Positions 55,392 through 62,803 of a DNA stretch of 64,000 nucleotides are shown here, piece after piece. Under the pieces are notes generated by a model. It was not told the origin of the DNA, did not search any database, and worked only from the letters and a program-made list of their open reading frames with translations. The stretch spans positions 62,001-126,000 of the forward strand of contig NZ_FNGV01000009.1 of NCBI RefSeq assembly GCF_900103215.1. The letters run 5' to 3'. The stretch's first letter is position 1; each line of letters opens with the position of its first letter. A program made the translations under genes and the position numbers. Source of the stretch: Kriegella aquimaris. GTDB taxonomy: Bacteria; Bacteroidota; Bacteroidia; Flavobacteriales; Flavobacteriaceae.

Positions 55392-55775
55392 ATGGCACAC
55401 GAACATAAATTAGAAATATTCAGAGGACTTTTAAAGTTCAAGTCCAACACACAAAAAATTTGGGGCGTACTGATTTTCTTGACCGTAATTACGACAATTG
55501 AAGTAGCGTTGGGTATTACCAAGCCCAAGTCTTTGACGCACTCCTACTTTTTGGGTATGAAAGTACTGAACTGGATATTTATCATATTGACCTTGGTAAA
55601 GGCCTATTATATTGCTTGGGATTTTATGCACTTACGTGATGAAAAAAGTGCATTGAGAAGAGCGATAGTGTGGACACCTATTTTCTTGGTGGCTTATCTG
55701 ATATTTATTCTTCTCTTTGAAGCTGACTATATTTACAACGTCTTTAAATATGGCTTTGTAACCTGGAATTTCTAA
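55392..55775 (+). CDS. Cytochrome c oxidase subunit IV (prokaryotic type)
   Basis: A 127-residue protein with three helices (about 25-42, 54-73 and 93-112), including IWGVLIFLTVITTIEVALGI and FLVAYLIFILLFEADYIYNVF. This is the prokaryotic COX IV (CtaF-like) pattern. Family knowledge: it is a small accessory subunit packed against subunits I and III. A short His/Glu-containing N-terminus (AHEHKLEIF) precedes. It lies 63 bp after the subunit III gene and is followed by a terminator hairpin. Confidence 0.88.
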   Translation: MAHEHKLEIFRGLLKFKSNTQKIWGVLIFLTVITTIEVALGITKPKSLTHSYFLGMKVLNWIFIILTLVKAYYIAWDFMHLRDEKSALRRAIVWTPIFLVAYLIFILLFEADYIYNVFKYGFVTWNF

Positions 55776-55793
55776 GGCAAAATTAACAGAATG

Positions 55794-55828
55794 AAAAGAC
55801 GGTATAACAACCGTCTTTTTTATTTTTG
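55794..55828 (+). terminator. Intrinsic terminator overlapping a TAnnTTTG promoter box
   Basis: A 10-bp perfect stem, AAAAGACGGT (55794-55803) with ACCGTCTTTT (55810-55819), and loop ATAACA. The T-run runs directly into TATTTTTG (55821-55828), an exact TAnnTTTG box 18 bp before the next ATG. No TTG element lies at the usual distance because the stem occupies it. So the hairpin may partly end the subunit operon while a new transcript begins at the same place. Confidence 0.75.
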
Positions 55829-55846
55829 TACCATTCTTAAACTACC

Positions 55847-56479
55847 ATGAAAAAGACATTTGTATTAGTAGTCTTGTTCGTTCTACCTGTTGTTATTTAC
55901 CTCTTCTTTGCGTCGGGGGTAAACAATTTTGGCAAGTTGCCAATACTTACTGAAAACGTACCAGAAATTAGTGCTATTGATGGCTCAGTGTCACTAGAGG
56001 ACAAAATTACCGTTTTGGGCTTTTTAGGTGATGATACCTCGAACAAGAAGGGAATTGCATTTAACCTTAACCAGAAAATCTACAAGCGTTTCTATAAATT
56101 CAAAGACTTTCAGTTTGTCATGATGGTTCCCTTGGGAAAGGAACAGGAAGTGGAAGAAATTAAAAGGGAATTGGGAAAACTGGTCGATATGCAAAAATGG
56201 AATTTTGTCTTCGCCGAAGAGAATAAGATTCGCGATTTTTTTACAGAATTAAAAACTGACAGGAAACTGGATGAGCACTTAGGAATTCCATATGTTTTTA
56301 TTATTGATAAGGATAGAAGTCTTCGTGGTCGAAAGAATGATGAAGATGAAGGAACGAAATATGGTTTTGATGCATCTTCCGTGGCCGATTTAAATAATAA
56401 AATGGTCGACGACGTCAAGATTATTTTGGCCGAGTATCGCTTGGCCCTTAAAAAGAACAATGCCGATAGACAAAAATAA
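55847..56479 (+). CDS. Membrane-anchored thioredoxin-like protein without cysteines
   Basis: A 210-residue protein with one N-terminal hydrophobic segment (residues 4-23). The rest resembles the thioredoxin fold: VLGFLGDD (about 57-64) where the usual redox CxxC should follow, and LGIPYVFIIDKDRSLRGR (about 143-160), typical of the cis-Pro turn. It contains no cysteine at all, so it cannot act by thiol chemistry or as a classical SCO copper chaperone. It lies between COX IV and the SCO gene (stop overlaps its ATG by one base), so an oxidase assembly role is likely by context. I do not know a characterised homologue. Confidence 0.7.
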   Translation: MKKTFVLVVLFVLPVVIYLFFASGVNNFGKLPILTENVPEISAIDGSVSLEDKITVLGFLGDDTSNKKGIAFNLNQKIYKRFYKFKDFQFVMMVPLGKEQEVEEIKRELGKLVDMQKWNFVFAEENKIRDFFTELKTDRKLDEHLGIPYVFIIDKDRSLRGRKNDEDEGTKYGFDASSVADLNNKMVDDVKIILAEYRLALKKNNADRQK

Positions 56480-57204
56480 TGAACAAAAAGTACACATACA
56501 TATGGGTGTCTTTGATAATTCTGATTTTCGGGATAATCTTTATTCCTAGAATTGTTGATCGCATCAAGGGTGGGACTATTGTTGAAACCGACCGTATGAG
56601 CGTCGAACCGCCGAAGATTCCTTTAAAGTACATTACCCTAGACGGTCAAATACGAAAAGTACCTTCTTTTGAATTTATTAACCAAGACAGTCTATTGGTC
56701 ACAAATCGTGATTATTTGGGAAAGGTGTATGTGGTAGAGTTTTTCTTTACCTCCTGTCCCTCAATTTGTCCGGTTATGAATAAGAATTTGGTGGCTCTGC
56801 AAGATGAGTTCCAAGAATTTGATGATTTTGGCATAGCATCTTTTTCTATTACCCCTGAATATGACACTCCCGGTGTGTTAAAGGAATATGCAGAGGAATA
56901 TGGCATTACCGATATGGATTGGAATTTGATGACAGGAGACAAAGAGAAAATTTACGAATTGGCCAATGCGGGGTTTAATATTTTTGCCGCCGAAGCGCCC
57001 GATGCTCCCGGAGGATTTGAACATTCTGGACTTTTCGCGCTTGTCGATAAACAAGGATTTCTTCGATCAAGAACTGATAGGTTCGGAAACCCTATCGTTT
57101 ATTACCGTGGTGCCATTGCTGAATCAGATGGAGAGAATGACCATGGTGAAAAACAACAAATTTCCATTTTAAAAGAAGATATTAAAAAGTTGTTGGATGA
57201 GTAA
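56479..57204 (+). CDS. SCO1/SenC-family copper chaperone
   Basis: A 241-residue protein with an N-terminal membrane anchor (about 4-24) and a thioredoxin-like SCO domain. The copper ligands are visible: FFFTSCPSICPVM (CxxxC, Cys near 94 and 98) and the distal His in GGFEHSGLFALVDKQG (about residue 183). The strand TSCPSICP and the SITPEYDTPGVL stretch are typical. Family knowledge: SCO proteins deliver copper or reduce thiols at the CuA site of subunit II. Its stop is inside the following DUF420 gene (8 bp overlap), showing coupling. Confidence 0.93.
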   Translation: MNKKYTYIWVSLIILIFGIIFIPRIVDRIKGGTIVETDRMSVEPPKIPLKYITLDGQIRKVPSFEFINQDSLLVTNRDYLGKVYVVEFFFTSCPSICPVMNKNLVALQDEFQEFDDFGIASFSITPEYDTPGVLKEYAEEYGITDMDWNLMTGDKEKIYELANAGFNIFAAEAPDAPGGFEHSGLFALVDKQGFLRSRTDRFGNPIVYYRGAIAESDGENDHGEKQQISILKEDIKKLLDE

Positions 57205-57739
57205 TATGGAGTTTGGCTTGGCCAGGGAACGAAAGTTCAATAGATTGATTACCGTGGTTTCTATCGTTATTCCGCTAGTGGTCGCTATTTTATTCCGGGT
57301 AAAGCTACCGAACGTTGAACCGCTGTCATTTCTTCCTCCTATATATGCATCTATCAACGGATTGACGGCCGTACTATTACTTGTGGCGGTATGGGCCATA
57401 AAAAACGGGAAAAGGCAGTTGCATCAAAACGTGATGACCTTCTGCATCGGTTTGTCGGTACTTTTTTTAGTGATGTATGTGGCCTATCATATGACGTCTG
57501 AATCCACAACCTATAAAGGTGCGGGCCCGGTGAGATATGTGTATTATTTTATTCTGATATCCCATATTATTTTGTCCATAGCGATTATTCCGTTGGTGTT
57601 AAAAACATATGCGAGGGCCTACTTGAAAAAGTTTGAAGCGCATCGAAAGCTGGCGCGAATTACCTTCCCCATTTGGTTATATGTGGCGATAACGGGGGTA
57701 ATTGTTTATATGATGATTTCACCGTATTATGTGAATTGA
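57197..57739 (+). CDS. DUF420 membrane protein
   Basis: The start is ATG at 57197 (ATG at 57206 is a possible later one). The 180-residue product has five helices, with the family pattern LPPIYASINGLTAVLLLVAVWAI, VMTFCIGLSVLFLVMYVAYHMT and HRKLARITFPIWLYVAITGVIVYMM. Conserved His residues in LHQNV, YHMT and FEAHRKLAR are typical. Family knowledge: a DUF420 protein of Staphylococcus (CtaM) is needed for aa3-type oxidase function; the Bacteroidetes members sit in oxidase gene blocks, so a similar role is likely. Biochemical activity is unknown. Confidence 0.85.
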   Translation: MSNMEFGLARERKFNRLITVVSIVIPLVVAILFRVKLPNVEPLSFLPPIYASINGLTAVLLLVAVWAIKNGKRQLHQNVMTFCIGLSVLFLVMYVAYHMTSESTTYKGAGPVRYVYYFILISHIILSIAIIPLVLKTYARAYLKKFEAHRKLARITFPIWLYVAITGVIVYMMISPYYVN

Positions 57740-57766
57740 TGTTGCAGAATGCAATTAAATAATATT

Positions 57767-57982
57767 ATGAAAAGGATCAATGCTATTTTATTGGTTATAG
57801 TGCTGTTGTTGCTTCCCAAAATATCGAAAGCGCAATGTGCCATGTGTCGGGCCGTTTTGGAAAGTGGGGATAATGTTGGTGCTGCTGAAGGAATTAATAA
57901 TGGCATCGTTTACCTCATGGCGGTCCCCTACGTATTGGTGGCAGTGCTTTTTTATTTCGTCTACAAAAAAATGCGCACATAA
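57767..57982 (+). CDS. Small membrane protein with an exported CAMC motif
   Basis: ATG at 57767 gives 71 residues with a good signal peptide (MKRINAILLVIVLLLLPKISKA); an ATG at 57749 adds six polar residues in front. The predicted mature protein starts QCAMCRAVLESGD, so a CxxC pair lies at the extreme N-terminus on the outside, followed by one C-terminal helix (about 46-64, VYLMAVPYVLVAVLFYFVY) and a short basic end. It follows DUF420 by 27 bp and no more gene continues the block. I do not recognise a family with known activity; by context and CxxC it may handle copper, haem or thiols for oxidase assembly. Confidence 0.72.
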   Translation: MKRINAILLVIVLLLLPKISKAQCAMCRAVLESGDNVGAAEGINNGIVYLMAVPYVLVAVLFYFVYKKMRT

Positions 57983-58268
57983 ACCATTTGATTGATTTTT
58001 TAAGAATTCGTTAGAGCATTCATCTTTTTAATTTCATTTGGTAAACAGTATTTGTATGCTTACCTTGTTTTAACCTAAGGCTAGGCGATTTAGGGGCTGC
58101 CACTCTTTTACTGGCGCAAACAGCATCGTAATTGAAAGAGGTGGCTCTTCGTAAAAATTTCCCCACTAATTTATTTAACATAACTTTTACATTCAAGGAT
58201 GTAACAATGATATCTATGGTTAGTCTTATTGCTAAGATTTAAGAACCTGAACAACTAACATCTTCCGC

Positions 58269-58970
58269 ATGATCGAAATAAAAGACCTTCACAAATCGTA
58301 TAAAATGGGAAGTAATTCCCTTCATGTTTTAAAAGGAATTAATTTATCGATAGAGGCAGGTGAACTAGTGGCGATCATGGGTTCTTCCGGATCAGGTAAA
58401 TCCACTTTATTGAACATTTTGGGAATGTTGGACGAAGCTGACTCCGGTGAGTATAATCTCGATGGTGTTCCTATTAAAAATCTTAACGAAACTAAGGCCG
58501 CCAAATACCGGAATAAGTTTTTGGGCTTTGTATTTCAATCCTTCAATCTTATCAATTACAAAAGCGCTATGGAAAATGTGGCGTTACCCTTGTACTACCA
58601 AAAAGTACCTCGAAAGGAGCGGGAACAAAGAGCAATGAAATATTTGGGACAAGTCGGTCTGAAAGAATGGGCCACCCATTTGCCAAATGAACTCTCAGGG
58701 GGTCAAAAACAACGTGTGGCAATAGCGCGGGCAATGGCAGCGGAGCCAAAAGTTTTGTTGGCTGATGAGCCCACAGGGGCATTGGACAGTACAACTTCCT
58801 ATGAGGTGATGGACCTCATTCAGAAAATCAACGATCTGGGCAACACCATTTTGGTCGTAACCCATGAAGAAGATATTGCCCATATGTGCAAGCGCATCGT
58901 TTATTTAAAAGATGGAGTTATTGTAGAAGATAAAAAGGTTGAACAGGTTAGAGCTTCTACTTATGTTTAG
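58269..58970 (+). CDS. ABC transporter ATP-binding protein (MacB/LolD type)
   Basis: A 233-residue ATPase with every motif in place: Walker A GSSGSGKST (about 39-47), Q-loop FVFQSFNL, signature LSGGQKQRVAIARA (about 142-155), Walker B VLLADEPTGALD (about 162-173) and the switch His VVTHE. The GMLDEADSGEYNLDG part is typical of the LolD/MacB class. The stop overlaps the next gene by 8 bp. Family knowledge: with two MacB-type permeases and a periplasmic adaptor it drives outward export of molecules such as peptides, toxins or macrolides. The upstream gap of 286 bp holds no clear TAnnTTTG box. Confidence 0.93.
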   Translation: MIEIKDLHKSYKMGSNSLHVLKGINLSIEAGELVAIMGSSGSGKSTLLNILGMLDEADSGEYNLDGVPIKNLNETKAAKYRNKFLGFVFQSFNLINYKSAMENVALPLYYQKVPRKEREQRAMKYLGQVGLKEWATHLPNELSGGQKQRVAIARAMAAEPKVLLADEPTGALDSTTSYEVMDLIQKINDLGNTILVVTHEEDIAHMCKRIVYLKDGVIVEDKKVEQVRASTYV

Positions 58971-60192
58971 CAGAGACAATTGGAAAGAGATTTTTGAAAC
59001 CATTCAAAAGAATAAATTAAGAACCTTCTTGTCTGGGTTTACCGTCGCTCTGGGTATTTTGATATTTGTGGTCCTTTTTGGTTTCGGCAATGGCCTTATC
59101 AATACTTTCGACGATTTTTTTGGAGATGACGCTACCAATGTCTTTTTTATTTTCCCTGGGCGAACCACCGTTCCGTATAAAGGTTACAAGTCAAATAGAA
59201 CTATTGAGTTCGAGAACAGCGATCTAGCCGATATAGAGAAGAATTTTCCACTTTTCTTGGAATATGTAACACCCCGAATTTCAAGGCAAGATACTGTTAG
59301 ATATAAGCAAGAATCGAACAGTTATACTACCCTTGGAGTAGCCCCATCACACCAGTTTAGTGAAATGACCATCATCATGAAAGGTCGTTACTTGAACAAG
59401 CTCGATATAAAGAACAAAACCAAAAATGCGGTTATTGGTCGGCTGGTAGAGCAAGATTTGTTCGGTGCCAAAAATTCAATCGGAAAATATGTCGACATCG
59501 GAGGTAGCTCTTTTAAAGTAGTGGGCGTATTTCAAGATGATGGGGGAGATAATGAAGAGCGTGTTGTGGTAATACCATATACTACACGTCAACTGATTGA
59601 AAAGAATAATGACAAGGTAAGTCAGATCATTGTAGGGTTCAAGCCCCAGATTGGCTATGCCGGGGCCATGGCGTTTGAAAAAAGTCTCGACCGCTTTATT
59701 CGAGAAAAAAAGTACATCAGTCCGCAAGATCAAAACGGCATTTTTATACGTAATGTAGCCGACCAATTGAAGCAGAACCAACAGTTTGCGCGGGTACTTC
59801 AGATAATTGTTGCGCTAGTAGCATTTGGTACTATCATCGCGGGTATTATTGGCATAAGCAATATTATGGTCTTTGTGGTCAAAGAGCGGACAAAAGAATT
59901 GGGTATACGAAAGGCCTTAGGAGCGACCCCTAAGTCGGTTATAGGCACTATTCTATTGGAATCGGTATTTATTACCACCATATCCGGGTTTGTCGGAATG
60001 CTGATAGGCATTGCCATCCTAAGTTCGTTGGGTGAAAAGCTAAAAGATTTTTTTATTACCAATCCATATATAGATACCGGTACCGCGATTTTCGCAACAA
60101 TGATTTTGATTGTTTTTGGAGCTATAGCTGGCTATGTGCCTGCTAGAAGGGCCGCGCGTATAAAACCAATTGTAGCACTTAGAGACGAATAG
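58963..60192 (+). CDS. MacB-type ABC permease (first)
   Basis: The ATG at 58963 gives 409 residues and overlaps the ATPase stop by 8 bp; a longer frame from 58939 is possible. The layout is the MacB type: first helix (about 26-44, FLSGFTVALGILIFVVLFGF), a large periplasmic domain (about 50-280), and three C-terminal helices (about 285-400) with the FtsX-type motif VKERTKELGIRKALGATP near 315-332. Family knowledge: the periplasmic domain meets the adaptor, and the energy comes from the ATPase. The DFFGDDATNVFFIFPGRTT stretch is typical. It is followed 1 bp later by a second permease of the same family. Confidence 0.92.
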   Translation: MFSRDNWKEIFETIQKNKLRTFLSGFTVALGILIFVVLFGFGNGLINTFDDFFGDDATNVFFIFPGRTTVPYKGYKSNRTIEFENSDLADIEKNFPLFLEYVTPRISRQDTVRYKQESNSYTTLGVAPSHQFSEMTIIMKGRYLNKLDIKNKTKNAVIGRLVEQDLFGAKNSIGKYVDIGGSSFKVVGVFQDDGGDNEERVVVIPYTTRQLIEKNNDKVSQIIVGFKPQIGYAGAMAFEKSLDRFIREKKYISPQDQNGIFIRNVADQLKQNQQFARVLQIIVALVAFGTIIAGIIGISNIMVFVVKERTKELGIRKALGATPKSVIGTILLESVFITTISGFVGMLIGIAILSSLGEKLKDFFITNPYIDTGTAIFATMILIVFGAIAGYVPARRAARIKPIVALRDE

Positions 60193-60193
60193 T

Positions 60194-61456
60194 ATGAGAT
60201 TTTTATTCGATAGAAATACGTGGCAAGAGATTTTTGGTTCTATAGGAAAGAACAAGATCCGAACAATTATAACCATTGTGGGAGTGCTATGGGGAATCTT
60301 TATCTATATCACCTTATCAGGAGCGTCAAAAGGTATGGATAACGGTTTCGAGCGCATGTTTGAAACCATTGCCAGAAATAGCATGTTCGTTTGGGCACAA
60401 AGTACAAGTATGCCCAACGAAGGCTTTAAGACCGGCAGGCAATTACAATTGAAATTGGGCGATGTCACAATGATTGAAAATAGAATACCCGAAGTGCAAT
60501 ATATAGCACCCCGGAATGTAAAAGGATTTTTTGGTTCTACACCGGCGAGGGTAGGAAGGGGTAAAGAATCGGGAAGTTATCCTGTGTTTGGAGATTTTCC
60601 CACCTTCACCAAAATTGCTCCAAAAAAAATATACGATGGTGGTAGGTTCATCAATGATGAAGATATAGAAAAGGCGAGAAAGGTATGTGTCATTGGTGAA
60701 CGCACCGAGAAAGAACTTTTTAAGAAAGGGGAAAAGACGATTGGCGGCTTTATCGAAATCGATGATGTTTTTTTCCAAGTGGTAGGCGTACATAAATTCG
60801 ATGCAAGCGGTGGTTTCGGTGGCGATGGCGATATTTTTATTCCTTTTGCAACCTTTAAAAAACTTTACAATACGGGTGATAATGTAGGCTGGTTCTCCAT
60901 TGCAGCCTATGACGATGTCGATGTGGTAAAAGTAGAGGAGAACATCAAAAATCTTTTAAAGAATATACATAAGGTGCACCCCGATGATGAAAGGGCGTTC
61001 GGTTCTTTTAATTTGGGTGAACAGTTTGGTAAAATAATTGGTTTCGCAAAAGGGATAACCTTCCTTTCGTTAATTGTTGGTATAGCTACGATTTTGGCAG
61101 GGGTGATTGGTATAGGAAACATCTTGTTGATTTCAGTAAAGGAGCGAACCAAAGAGTTAGGGGTTCGAAGGGCTTTGGGGGCTACACCTAATGAGGTACG
61201 TTCACAAATAATTTTAGAATCTGTTTTCTTGACTATGATTGCGGGTGTTATGGGTATTATTCTTGGTGCCGGTACACTCAGCTTGATTAGTAGTTTTACT
61301 AAAGATATTGATTTCCCTTATACCAATCCTACGGTTCCCATCCCATATGTGATAGGGGCTTTATTGATAATGGTAGTTTTGGGTACTTTGATAGGCCTGA
61401 TACCGGCACAAAGGGCAGTGAGCATTAAACCTATTGACGCATTAAGGGAAGAATAA
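60194..61456 (+). CDS. MacB-type ABC permease (second)
   Basis: A 420-residue permease with the same four-helix design: a helix near 20-40 (RTIITIVGVLWGIFIYITL), a periplasmic domain (about 45-290) and the FtsX-type motif VKERTKELGVRRALGATP (near 318-335). It is clearly a paralogue of the preceding gene, so the transporter is probably a heterodimer with a homodimeric ATPase. It starts 1 bp after the first permease stop, with strong coupling. Family knowledge places it in tripartite export. The substrate is unknown. Confidence 0.92.
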   Translation: MRFLFDRNTWQEIFGSIGKNKIRTIITIVGVLWGIFIYITLSGASKGMDNGFERMFETIARNSMFVWAQSTSMPNEGFKTGRQLQLKLGDVTMIENRIPEVQYIAPRNVKGFFGSTPARVGRGKESGSYPVFGDFPTFTKIAPKKIYDGGRFINDEDIEKARKVCVIGERTEKELFKKGEKTIGGFIEIDDVFFQVVGVHKFDASGGFGGDGDIFIPFATFKKLYNTGDNVGWFSIAAYDDVDVVKVEENIKNLLKNIHKVHPDDERAFGSFNLGEQFGKIIGFAKGITFLSLIVGIATILAGVIGIGNILLISVKERTKELGVRRALGATPNEVRSQIILESVFLTMIAGVMGIILGAGTLSLISSFTKDIDFPYTNPTVPIPYVIGALLIMVVLGTLIGLIPAQRAVSIKPIDALREE

Positions 61457-61623
61457 CAAGCTTTTTAGAAATACGAAAAAGAAAAGATAATTCATATGTT
61501 TTGAATCGTACTGTTTTTCAAATGGAGTTTTATTATCGAACAATCCAAGGAAAACAATATGTATTCTAAAGGAAATTTTTAACTGAAAACCACGAATACA
61601 ATAACAACAAATACAACTTTAAA

Positions 61624-62772
61624 ATGAACAAGATCGTAAAATACGTATTAATAGGTTTATTGGTGCTCGGAGCACTTTGGGCGGCAGCTTTTTTTATAAA
61701 AACCAACAGTAAATCAGCAATTACTTTCGAGACCCAAAAACCTTTTGTTTCCAGCATTGAACAAAAGACAGTGGCGACTGGCAAGGTCGTTCCTGAAGAT
61801 GAAGTAGAAATCAAGCCGCAAATCTCTGGTATCATTGATAAAATATATTTGGAGGAAGGCGACGAGGTCAAGGCAGGCGATTTAATAGCCAAGATTAAAA
61901 TCGTACCGAACGAACAAGCTTTGAACCAATCAAGGGGTAGGGTCAGAAATGCTGAAATTGCACTAGCTAATATAAAAATTGAATACGACAGAAATAAGAA
62001 GTTGTTTGATAAAGGAGTGATTTCCAGTCAAGATTTCAATACACTACAATTACAGTTTGATCAATCAACGCAGGAGCTGCAAAATGCACGATCTGACTAT
62101 CAAATTATTCGTAGTGGCTCGGCCAGTGGATCTGCGACAGCAAATACAAATATTAGGGCAACAGTTGCCGGAACCATACTAGAAATTCCTGTAGAAGAGG
62201 GTGATCAGGTCATTGAAAGTAATAATTTCAATGATGGTACTACCATTGCCTCGATTGCCGATTTGAGTAAAATGATTTTCGAAGGAAAAGTTGATGAAGG
62301 TGAAGTGGGCAAATTAAAAGTGGGCATGCCTTTAAAAATAAGTTTGGGAGCGATAGAAGGTGAAGAATTGGATGCTAAATTAAAGTTTATAGCTCCTAAA
62401 GGGGTCGAGGAAACCGGTGCCGTTCAATTTAAGATAGAAGGAGATGTAGAGATTAAAGACGATGTTTTCGTTAGGGCAGGATATAGTGCCAATGCCTCTT
62501 TAACACTTGAAAAGAAAGATAGTATTTTGGTCATTCCCGAAGCCTTGTTGCAATTTGACAAAAAAACCGACAAGCCCTATGTCGAGGTAGCCACGGGTGC
62601 TATTGCCGATCAGAAGTTTGAGCGAAAAGATATTGAGATTGGTATTTCCGATGGCGTGAACGTAGAGATTGTTTCCGGACTCACCGAAGATGATGAGGTC
62701 AAACAGTGGAATAAAACCGAGCCTATTAAGAAAGGTGAAGATGAAGAAGAGTCGGAAGACTCGGAAGAATAA
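61624..62772 (+). CDS. Efflux periplasmic adaptor (HlyD/RND-type membrane fusion protein)
   Basis: A 382-residue protein with a membrane anchor at the N-terminus (about 6-26), a biotinyl-lipoyl-like domain (about 45-85, with PEDEVEIKPQISGIIDKIYLEEGDEV), a helical hairpin (about 95-165), the second half of the lipoyl domain (NIRATVAGTILEIPVEEGDQVI), a beta-barrel domain, and an acidic C-terminal tail (GEDEEESEDSEE). Family knowledge: it links the inner-membrane ABC pump to the outer-membrane channel. It lies 167 bp after the second permease and 31 bp before the TolC gene. No TAnnTTTG promoter stands clearly before it. Confidence 0.92.
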   Translation: MNKIVKYVLIGLLVLGALWAAAFFIKTNSKSAITFETQKPFVSSIEQKTVATGKVVPEDEVEIKPQISGIIDKIYLEEGDEVKAGDLIAKIKIVPNEQALNQSRGRVRNAEIALANIKIEYDRNKKLFDKGVISSQDFNTLQLQFDQSTQELQNARSDYQIIRSGSASGSATANTNIRATVAGTILEIPVEEGDQVIESNNFNDGTTIASIADLSKMIFEGKVDEGEVGKLKVGMPLKISLGAIEGEELDAKLKFIAPKGVEETGAVQFKIEGDVEIKDDVFVRAGYSANASLTLEKKDSILVIPEALLQFDKKTDKPYVEVATGAIADQKFERKDIEIGISDGVNVEIVSGLTEDDEVKQWNKTEPIKKGEDEEESEDSEE

Positions 62773-62803
62773 AAATCATCAATCGTAATTAAATCAAAAT
62801 CAA

